64,000 nucleotides of DNA from Ohtaekwangia koreensis (GTDB taxonomy: Bacteria; Bacteroidota; Bacteroidia; Cytophagales; Cyclobacteriaceae): contig NZ_FUZU01000003.1 in assembly GCF_900167975.1 (NCBI RefSeq), positions 496,001 through 560,000 of the forward strand. Reading direction: 5' to 3'. Every line of letters begins with the position of its first letter. Within the stretch, counting starts at the first letter, position 1. The notes beneath the pieces are model-generated. The model was given only the letters and a program-made list of their open reading frames with translations. It made no database searches and was not told where the DNA came from. Below are positions 1 to 7,800 of the stretch, one piece after another. A program made the translations under genes and the position numbers.

Positions 1-290
1 AGCGCAGAAAATTCCGGAAGCAGGTTATGAAATTGAAAGACAAATCCAATGGATTTATTCCGGAAGGCTGCCAGGTTCCTGGACGACTGCGAAAAAACAT
101 TCTTGTCGTGAATGAAGACTTGCCCCTTGTCGGGTATATCAAGCGTCCCCAGAATATGTAGCAAAGTACTCTTACCAGCACCAGAGGCGCCAACAATGGC
201 AACTACTTCTCCTTGATGGACTTCGAGATCTACTCCCTTCAGCACCTGCAGCTGACCGTAGGATTTTTCAACCTGTATAGCTCTTAACAT
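1..290 (-). CDS. LolD-like ABC transporter ATP-binding protein (partial, C-terminus outside window)
   Basis: This is the first 96 codons of an ABC-transporter ATPase. The ATG is at 288-290 and the reading frame runs off the left edge. It opens with [12 protein letters not shown], then a Walker A motif (GASGAGKST, about residues 35-43) and a Q-loop region ([12 protein letters not shown]) just before the edge. The short spacing and the QFHNLLPEF sequence are typical of the LolD/MacB class, ATPases that power lipoprotein release or small-molecule and peptide export from the inner membrane. The signature and Walker B motifs are outside the window. It is transcribed divergently from sucC. The ATPase assignment is firm; LolD specifically is an inference from the Q-loop context. 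Confidence 0.85.
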   Translation of the reverse strand, partial: MLRAIQVEKSYGQLQVLKGVDLEVHQGEVVAIVGASGAGKSTLLHILGTLDIPDKGQVFIHDKNVFSQSSRNLAAFRNKSIGFVFQFHNLLPEFSA

Positions 291-309
291 CGCTAATTAT
301 ATAGATTCC

Positions 310-341
310 TTTGAAATAAAGCTTTAAATACGCTAGTTTCG
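310..341 (+). promoter_or_regulatory. Candidate Bacteroidota-type promoter for sucC
   Basis: TTTG at 310-313 is followed after 20 bases by TAGTTTCG at 334-341. This fits the Bacteroidota -33 (TTTG) and -7 (TAnnTTTG) boxes with one mismatch and normal spacing. The predicted transcription start would lie about 10-15 bases before the sucC ATG, so the leader would be very short. It was found by eye. Confidence 0.45.
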
Positions 342-359
342 CCCAAAACAAAAAATTCA

Positions 360-1571
360 ATGAACATTCACGAATACCAAGGGAAAGAAATTCTGAAGAA
401 ATATGGTGTGGCCGTTCAACGGGGCATTGTAGCAGATACTCCTGACAATGCAATCATTGCTGCAAAAGAATTACAAGCAGAGACCGGCACGAAGTGGTTT
501 GTAATTAAATCTCAGATACATGCGGGTGGTCGTGGAAAAGGTACAGTTAAAGAAACAGGCTCACGAGGCGTTGTTCTTGCAAAAGGTATAAATGAAGTTC
601 CTGAAAAAGTAAAAGCTATCTTGGGCGGTACGCTAATAACAATTCAGACCGGACCTGAAGGTAAAAAAGTTAACAAGGTATTGATCGCTGAAGATGTATA
701 CTATCCAGGTGAAGTAGAACCAAAGGAATACTATATGAGCATTCTATTGGATCGCTCAAAAGGTTGTCCGGTAATTATGGCCTCTACCGAAGGTGGAATG
801 AACATCGAAGAAGTGGCTGAAAATCATCCTGAAAAAATTATAAAAGAATGGATTGACGCGGAGTTAGGCTTACAACCTTTCCAGGCACGTAAGCTTGCTT
901 TCGCATTAGGATGGGAAGGAAATGCTTTCAAAGAAGGTGTGAAATTCATTCACTCACTTTATAATGCATACTTAGGATTGGATGCATCGATGTTTGAGAT
1001 CAACCCTTTATTAAGAACATCTGATAATAAAATACTGGCTGTTGATGCCAAAGTAAATTTAGATGACAACGCATTATATCGTCATAAAGATCTGGCAGAG
1101 TTGCGTGACATCACAGAAGAAGATCCATTGGAAGTAGAGGCAGGCAAAGCAGGTTTGAACTATGTGAAGCTTGACGGGAACGTTGGCTGTATGGTAAATG
1201 GAGCTGGCTTAGCAATGGCTACGATGGACATCATTAAAATCTCCGGCGGTGAGCCTGCGAACTTCCTTGACGTGGGTGGTGGAGCAAACGCTGAGACGGT
1301 AGAAGCTGGTTTCAGAATTATCCTTAAAGATCCGAATGTAAAAGCTATACTCATTAATATTTTCGGGGGTATTGTTCGTTGTGACCGTGTAGCCAATGGC
1401 GTAGTGGAAGCGTACAAGAAGATTGGTGACATCAAGGTTCCGATCATTGTTCGCCTGCAAGGAACAAATGCAGAAGAAGGAGCTAAAATTATAGAGCAAT
1501 CAGGATTGAAAGTATTCTCCGCTATACTATTAAAAGACGCAGCACAACGAGTAAAGGAGGTATTGGCATAG
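360..1571 (+). CDS. sucC: Succinyl-CoA ligase (ADP-forming) subunit beta
   Basis: This is the beta subunit of succinyl-CoA synthetase, which with SucD interconverts succinyl-CoA and succinate with nucleotide phosphorylation in the TCA cycle (cytoplasm). The N-terminus MNIHEYQGKEILKKYGV is characteristic, followed by the ATP-grasp domain (roughly residues 1-240). The C-terminal CoA-ligase domain carries the glycine-rich phosphate-binding stretches GNVGCMVNGAGLA and FLDVGGGAN. At 403 residues it is slightly longer than the roughly 388 of E. coli SucC. No sucD follows, so the alpha subunit is encoded elsewhere, as is common in Bacteroidota. The ATG at 360 has no evident Shine-Dalgarno sequence. 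Confidence 0.96.
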   Translation: MNIHEYQGKEILKKYGVAVQRGIVADTPDNAIIAAKELQAETGTKWFVIKSQIHAGGRGKGTVKETGSRGVVLAKGINEVPEKVKAILGGTLITIQTGPEGKKVNKVLIAEDVYYPGEVEPKEYYMSILLDRSKGCPVIMASTEGGMNIEEVAENHPEKIIKEWIDAELGLQPFQARKLAFALGWEGNAFKEGVKFIHSLYNAYLGLDASMFEINPLLRTSDNKILAVDAKVNLDDNALYRHKDLAELRDITEEDPLEVEAGKAGLNYVKLDGNVGCMVNGAGLAMATMDIIKISGGEPANFLDVGGGANAETVEAGFRIILKDPNVKAILINIFGGIVRCDRVANGVVEAYKKIGDIKVPIIVRLQGTNAEEGAKIIEQSGLKVFSAILLKDAAQRVKEVLA

Positions 1572-1621
1572 GAATTTCCATTACTTCGCAAATTTCCTAT
1601 ATTGTATAAACTTTGACCGTA

Positions 1622-2500
1622 ATGCGATCAATTAAAAGACTCCTCGTTATATCTTCTTTTATTACTGGTGTTGGGCTTCAATGTGCCGATGCTCAAAGTT
1701 TCTATGCGGTAAGAAAGAACAGAAACTTCTTGGTTGGATTGGGATCTGGAACTGCCAACTACTATGGTGAGATGGTTAATCCAGGAGAGTTTGGAATACT
1801 GAAATTCAATATTGCTGCTAATGCTGAGTACTATGTTCATAGTCGAATCAGCGTTCGGGCCAATTTAACTTTCTTTCAGGTATCTGGAGATGACTCAAAA
1901 GCAGATGATGATAGACAAGAAAGAAACCTCTCTTTTACCTCAAACAACATCGAGCTAAGCGCGCTTGGCGTTGTGAATCTAAGTCCAATGGGACTTAGGT
2001 TTTATCAACGATCCAAGCTAAATCTTCATGCGTTTGCAGGTATTGGGCTTCTTTACTTCAATCCAAAGGCTGAATATCAGGGTAAGAAATATGCACTTGC
2101 TCCTTTAGAAACAGAAGGCAAGAAATACAGCAGGATCACACCTGTTATTCCGGTTGGTTTAGGAGTTAGGATTAAATTAGACCCTTTTTTCAACCTCTTA
2201 GTAGATGGCGGTTACAGAATAACATTTACCGATTACATGGATGATGTTAGTGTAAGGCGTTATCCTGACGCTTCAACTTTAAAGAGTGATTTATCCAGAG
2301 CGCTTTCTGATCGAAGAGTAGAGATAGGAACCCAGCCCGCTAATCCGACTCAAGCAGGTGTAAGAGGTAATCCGAAAAAGAATGATGGATATTTCCTGGC
2401 AAATATTACTGTCCAATACTATATACGAAAAGAGCTGTTTAATAATTCTCAGCGGAAGCTATATAACAAGAAGAGGAAGTATTATTACAACAGGCCATAA
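1622..2500 (+). CDS. DUF6089 family outer-membrane beta-barrel protein
   Basis: A predicted secreted protein of about 292 residues. I start it at the ATG 1622 (MRSIKRLLVISSFITGV...); the frame also allows a TTG at 1613. A signal peptide with hydrophobic core is followed by an Ala-x-Ala-Gln type cleavage region (CADAQ/SFYAVRK). The rest alternates short amphipathic strands with Gly and aromatic residues, as in small outer-membrane barrels. The sequence NFLVGLGSGTANYYGEM and the basic, Tyr-rich tail resemble the DUF6089 family of Bacteroidota. The molecular function is unknown. It follows sucC by about 50 bases and may be co-transcribed with it. Confidence 0.8.
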   Translation: MRSIKRLLVISSFITGVGLQCADAQSFYAVRKNRNFLVGLGSGTANYYGEMVNPGEFGILKFNIAANAEYYVHSRISVRANLTFFQVSGDDSKADDDRQERNLSFTSNNIELSALGVVNLSPMGLRFYQRSKLNLHAFAGIGLLYFNPKAEYQGKKYALAPLETEGKKYSRITPVIPVGLGVRIKLDPFFNLLVDGGYRITFTDYMDDVSVRRYPDASTLKSDLSRALSDRRVEIGTQPANPTQAGVRGNPKKNDGYFLANITVQYYIRKELFNNSQRKLYNKKRKYYYNRP

Positions 2501-2512
2501 TTACTTTAGCAT

Positions 2513-2568
2513 ATAAATGAAAAAAAGTGTAGTGACTACTATTTAGCCGCTACACTTTTTTCATTTAT
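2513..2568. terminator. Bidirectional intrinsic terminator
   Basis: An inverted repeat of about 19 bp: ATAAATGAAAAAAAGTGTAG at 2513-2532 pairs with its near-exact reverse complement at 2550-2568, with one extra A in the left arm. The A- and T-rich outer arms supply a U-tract on either strand. It lies between the plus-strand DUF6089 gene and the end of the minus-strand glycan locus. Confidence 0.8.
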
Positions 2569-2671
2569 ACTCGAATTGGGGACTATTGCCTCGTATAGTA
2601 TATGGATGCCAAGTGATGGTGAACTACCTTAAAAGGCCATGCAATTATATAAGATGAGTGAGTGAGATACC

Positions 2672-4690
2672 TCAGTGAGCGATGTCAAGAGCTTCAAACC
2701 TCGAGTAACTACTTTTATATTCAGGAACAACTTCCTTCATAAGCGTTACCATTTTGTGCTCATTTTTATCGTCTATAAACTCTTCCAGTAAATCAAGGTT
2801 TCGACAAACTTCATCGTATTGATACTCCGATACTTTTGCCTTTAGAATCTTCTCATGGTGTGTAGGGATCGTATTTTCCTGATCACTTAAAAGTTCCTCG
2901 TACAACTTCTCTCCATCACGCAATCCGGTAAAGACGATCTCTATATCTTTATTTAATTCCTTACCCGAAAGCTTTATCATTTTTCGGGCTAAATCAAAAA
3001 TCTTCACGGGCTTGCCCATATCAAATATGAATATCTCTCCACCATATCCCATAACACCGGCTTCAATAACTAATTCACATGCTTCCGGAATTGTCATAAA
3101 GAACCTGGTTATCTCTGGATGGGTTACCGTAATGGGACCTCCCTTTTTTATCTGCTCCTTGAAAATCGGAATAACCGAACCGTTGGATCCCAAGACATTT
3201 CCAAACCTGGTGGTTACAAAAGACGTCTTGCCCATACCTGTTTTCTCCAGATGACGGTTCAATGACTGTACATAGATCTCTGCAATACGCTTTGTACATC
3301 CCATGACATTCGTAGGGTTTACCGCCTTATCCGTGGAGATCATCACAAATTTCTGAACCCTAAATTCAACCGCCAGATCTGCAAGTAGCTTCGTTCCAAA
3401 TATATTAACCGATACCGCCTCAGAAGGATTACTCTCCATTAGCGGAACATGCTTATAAGCAGCAGCATGAAATAATGTATGTGGTTTAAACTCATTGAAT
3501 ATTTTCCGGATTCTTGATTTGTTACAGACGTTAGCAACAAATACAAACAGCTTCGTTTGTTGATTCTTGGCTCGAAGCTCGCGTTCGATTTCATAAAGCG
3601 GAGACTCAGCCTGATCAATTAATACAAGTGTATGAGGCTTGTAGCTCAACACTTGGCGAGCGAGTTCAGAACCTATAGATCCTGCACCTCCTGTTATAAA
3701 AATAACCTTACCGCTTATCTCTGTTTCAATGCTCTTATTATCAAGTTTGATAACTTCTCTTCCGAGTAAATCTTCAATGTTTACATCGCGGATTTCTTTT
3801 ACATCCCAATCATTTCGTAACCACTTGTCGAATGAGGTAACATAGCTTACGCGGATGAGGTGATTTAAAGCATCATCTACTATTTCATTTTTCCGCTCGA
3901 TGGAAAGATTCTTCACAGCTATAATGATCTTTTTTATTTTATGCTTCAATACAAGCTCAGGCAACTTATCGTAGCTATATATCTTGGTTCCATTAATATC
4001 CTTACGATTCTTTTTAACGTCATCATCCAGAAATGCAATAAGTTTATATTGGCCGGTCATGTCTGCTTCGATCGCTTGCTTTGTTAAAAAACCAGCTACT
4101 CCTGCACCAAAAATCAACACAGGAATCTTATTAGGGAAACTTGATTTATAGTAACTAAAAACACTTTTAACAATTAATCTATATTGATATAGAAGTAATG
4201 AAGAAACAAAGAATGAAATAAACAGAACAGAGTATGGAATAAGATTCTTCCCAACGTTGTAGAAGTAAATCAAGTTTAAGATGATCAAAAATGACAAACT
4301 CAAAAATTCCGTATATAGAATTCTCACTGCGTCCTGTATACCTGTATACCTTACAATTCCGGCATAGGACTTTGTCAGCAAAGTAGAAATAAGTGAGATA
4401 AATAAAGCAATCGGAATGCTGTAGGACGGATCGAACATGTCGATCGTATTGACATTGAAATTAAACCTCATGAAAAAGGCTAACCCTAACGACAAGGCTA
4501 TTACCGATAAATCAATAAGTATTATAACCCATCTGGGCAGAAAGGTGAGTCGATTAATGATGTCCTGAAACAAAGGCGTAATTTTTAGTTCTTCTATAAA
4601 GACTTCACTCTCCCCTATTCCTTTGAGGAAAGTTTTCTGGAGCCCAAAAATCTTTTTAATCCCAAAACACAGCCTCCAGCAATTAACCAT
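2672..4690 (-). CDS. Membrane-bound nucleoside-diphosphate-sugar 4,6-dehydratase (PglF/WbpM/CapD-like)
   Basis: An inner-membrane sugar-nucleotide dehydratase, probably converting UDP-GlcNAc to the 4-keto-6-deoxy sugar, the first step to bacillosamine-type sugars. Four membrane segments (about residues 53-75, 91-108, 127-147, 150-170) precede a first Rossmann segment (LIFGAGVAGF, about 192-201). The catalytic SDR domain has TGGAGSIGSEL near residue 336 and MISTDKAVNPTN, where Met replaces the usual SDR Tyr as in PglF/WbpM. The 672-residue length fits this family. The ATG at 4690 lies inside the upstream 68-residue gene, and the first 30 residues look non-native. A TTG start before FQDIINRLTF is a plausible alternative, so the 5' end is uncertain. 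Confidence 0.88.
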   Translation of the reverse strand: MVNCWRLCFGIKKIFGLQKTFLKGIGESEVFIEELKITPLFQDIINRLTFLPRWVIILIDLSVIALSLGLAFFMRFNFNVNTIDMFDPSYSIPIALFISLISTLLTKSYAGIVRYTGIQDAVRILYTEFLSLSFLIILNLIYFYNVGKNLIPYSVLFISFFVSSLLLYQYRLIVKSVFSYYKSSFPNKIPVLIFGAGVAGFLTKQAIEADMTGQYKLIAFLDDDVKKNRKDINGTKIYSYDKLPELVLKHKIKKIIIAVKNLSIERKNEIVDDALNHLIRVSYVTSFDKWLRNDWDVKEIRDVNIEDLLGREVIKLDNKSIETEISGKVIFITGGAGSIGSELARQVLSYKPHTLVLIDQAESPLYEIERELRAKNQQTKLFVFVANVCNKSRIRKIFNEFKPHTLFHAAAYKHVPLMESNPSEAVSVNIFGTKLLADLAVEFRVQKFVMISTDKAVNPTNVMGCTKRIAEIYVQSLNRHLEKTGMGKTSFVTTRFGNVLGSNGSVIPIFKEQIKKGGPITVTHPEITRFFMTIPEACELVIEAGVMGYGGEIFIFDMGKPVKIFDLARKMIKLSGKELNKDIEIVFTGLRDGEKLYEELLSDQENTIPTHHEKILKAKVSEYQYDEVCRNLDLLEEFIDDKNEHKMVTLMKEVVPEYKSSYSRFEALDIAH

Positions 4691-4821
4691 TCAAGACCTG
4701 TGATAGGGACAGCAGCGTCAGGATCCGTTGTCTGCGGGTTGCCCGGCTGTGCTACGAGAGTGAAACTTCCTACAAAAAATATAACTAGTAAGACAAGTGT
4801 AAATTTTATTCTCCGCATCAT
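4615..4821 (-). CDS. Miniature secreted protein with CTERM-like sorting tail
   Basis: A 68-residue protein whose ATG overlaps the stop codon of the giant upstream gene (ATGA), so it is probably translationally coupled. An N-terminal signal peptide (residues 1-24, ending FTLVAQ) is followed by only about 14 polar residues rich in Pro, Thr and Asp. Then come a P-I-T-G motif (39-42), a short hydrophobic helix (43-56) and a basic cluster (KRFLGSRK). This tripartite tail is the layout of PEP-CTERM/PID-CTERM exosortase substrates. An XrtF exosortase is encoded 6.5 kb away in the same transcription unit. That it is the exosortase substrate is inference. It could also be a small membrane protein of another kind. 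Confidence 0.7.
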   Translation of the reverse strand: MMRRIKFTLVLLVIFFVGSFTLVAQPGNPQTTDPDAAVPITGLEWLIAGGCVLGLKRFLGSRKLSSKE

Positions 4822-7800
4822 TTTAAGCTCAAAACCTTAAAAATCTTTATTTTATTTTTATTCTTAATACTAACAAAGTAAACTCCTGAAGGAAACTCTG
4901 TCAAATCAAATTTTCCAATGTATCCATACCCCTCTTTGGGTTGCATTAAAACTCTTCCGATCACAAGGCCCATGGAGTTTACAACTGGTAACTCAGTGGC
5001 ATTTAATTCTTTGGCTTCCACAACTAACATGGTTCCTAAAGAAACCGGATTAGGGTAGATACGATAGCCTTCCAAAGATAAGTCAGATTCTGATCCTTTA
5101 ATAGTGATATCTTGTTTTGATACAGTAATGCAGCTACCCTGCGTTACTTTTAATTGATACTCACCTGATTCATAGACATTCAAAAGCCTCTCAGCGCCTA
5201 TAATCGTGCCATTCAAGTACCACGTATTTCCTGATTCAAAATTAGAGACTAATACATTTCCTCCCTCAATTGAGATATTCGCTTGTTGAATTTCTTCAAC
5301 ATTTAGAGACGTTACCTGCTTTTTGATAAGCCCCTCACATTTTGAGGTCTTTTCCGTTACTTCTAAAATGTTGGCGCCAATTACAAGCTTTTCTTTTGGA
5401 ACGCTTATTTCAAGCGTACTTCCGTTTCCTGCCTGACTGGATACTTCTTCATCTCCAATTGTAACAACGTAGTTATAGGCTGAAGTAGTATTATTCAGGT
5501 ATATGGATACACCTTCTCCTTTACAGAAACTATTCTTCGTTGTTGACAAAGAAAATTCTGACGTATAGGAGGGTGAAATAGTAATCTCGAATCGATCGGA
5601 GCCAAAGCTTTTTGGATCAGAGGTTACAGCGAACTCATAACTTCTTACTGTGTTAACATCAATGCTGGCACCAGTAAATTTATCGGAAAGAGAAATAAGA
5701 ACATTATTCGTGAACGATTCAATCTCCGTAAAATCAAGTTTATAGGAACCTGCTTCTACATTGTCGACATTAAGTCTGATGGTTTTATTACAACTTAAAG
5801 CAGGCAATGAATTAATGGAAATCTTTGTGCCATCGTCAAGCGAAGTTGAAAGATTCAAAGCATTATTTTGAAGCTTAAAAGCATCAGCATAGTCGTCAAA
5901 TTGTTCGGTAGCATCGTCACGAAAGTGAATAGCCGTTTCATCACGGGTAGCACCTTGGCGCAAAGTAATGCGTAACACATTGGCTGGTGCCGACTCTCTG
6001 AAGAAAGTCCCCTGCCCTGTTGGTGCCTTAACAGATTCCGTGGCACTAAACGTAATCGGCCCACCGTTACTCTTCACGAAGAAAGCCTGTCCTAATGGTA
6101 TATACCTTGTTCCTCCGTTAACACCAATCGTGCCGTTATAGCTTGCATATATAAATGGACTCACTGCGTTGTCAACCATGTATATAGTATTTGTCAGGCC
6201 CGTTTTTGTCCAGCCCGTAGCGGCATCCCAATCGATCGTAGAAGGGTAGGGATTACCTACTAAGTTCCAACCGTCATTTGCATTATTGCCAGAAGACGTA
6301 TAGGAAACCAACGGCGAGAAATTAACGGTTCCCGAATTGATTGGATTTCGTACATCCCATAAAGCATTTCCCCGAGTTGATATAGGGGATATATTTCCGC
6401 GTATAAATAATGTATACCCTTTTCCTGTTACCAAAACTTCTTTGTTACCATTGACAGGAAAATCCTGATAGCCATCATTAGAATCATTAACACCATCGCC
6501 ATTTGTATCGGTAACGGTCAATTCACTATACGAAAACATAGACTGAAAGGTACCGCATCCGGAGCAGACACTTGTACCTGTAAAAGAACCCGTAACCGGG
6601 ATCTCACCTTGAATATCCTGAACAATGGCATTCTGAACAGGTGAAGATATATACCGGTATATTCTTCCGTTGTTAAAAGTTGGACTATTACTTCCGCCTT
6701 CAATGGACATATACCGTTGTACAGTTACACTCCCTAAAACCTGGGAAGTGCCCGAGAGAATGCCAATGGCTGCATCCACTGACGGATCATCGTCAGATGA
6801 AAGTAAAGTAAAGACGGCTGTATCTGCTGCGCCATCAGCGTCCATCGTTGCATTGGCTGCCAGCGTTAGTATACCCCGTAAGTTTTGATTATTTTCTATA
6901 CGAAGATCAGGACTGGCCGTGGTGTTTGCTACAGTCGCGTTATTAAAAGTTGTTACACTGCTTCCGCTAACCACTTGAGTTACACCTGCTGTTCCCAGGA
7001 AAGCTACTGTATTAGTACCTGCTACAAAGGAACCATTGTTAGTGAAAGAACCATATATATTCAGCGTGGTAGGTGATGTCAATGTCCCGCTTATAACGAT
7101 GTTCTGAAAAGAAGGATTGGACGTCCCAAGTATAGAAGAGGTGCCATTAAAATTAACGATTCCGTTGTTTCGATTAAATGTACTGTTATTCGTGAGGTCT
7201 CCAGACAGTGACAGTGTTGAGCTGGGTGCATTAAAAGTTCCTGCAGAAATTACCAATGAAGTAACCAAAACTGTATTGGCACCACTGGTAAATGTCCCAG
7301 ATGTAAGGGTAAATATACCGGAAGCATTCAATGCAGTAGTTAATGTTATAGTACCAGCATTACAGGTAACAGCATTGAGTACACCACGCGCCTCTGCTCC
7401 TGTTGACATTGTACCACCGGTATATATTAGATTATAGGGGCCTCCTAAAGGAATAGCGCTGGTTCCTGTAAAGGATGCCGCAGAGTTTCTGGTAACCGTA
7501 GCACCGTTGCCAAATGTTAATCCAGATATATTATCAAATATACCATCTGTAAGTGTAAAGGTATTCGATATAGTCAGCAGACTTTCTAATGTTACCAATG
7601 TTCCAGTGGTTGACCTGTTCAAAATAAACGCACCTAAAACATTGCCTGTCGGAGAAAATGACAGCGTACCTACTGTACCAGTGCCTGTAATTGTAATGGT
7701 TGAAGTAGCATTTGAAGAAATCACGCCTCCCGAAAGTGTATTATTAAATTGAGACTGTAAGTCAAGGGAGTGGTCTTCAATATATAGGGTTGTACCAGTG

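Noticed and set aside
1160-1591. 143-codon minus-strand open frame over sucC
   Set aside because: Antisense to the conserved CoA-ligase domain of sucC.
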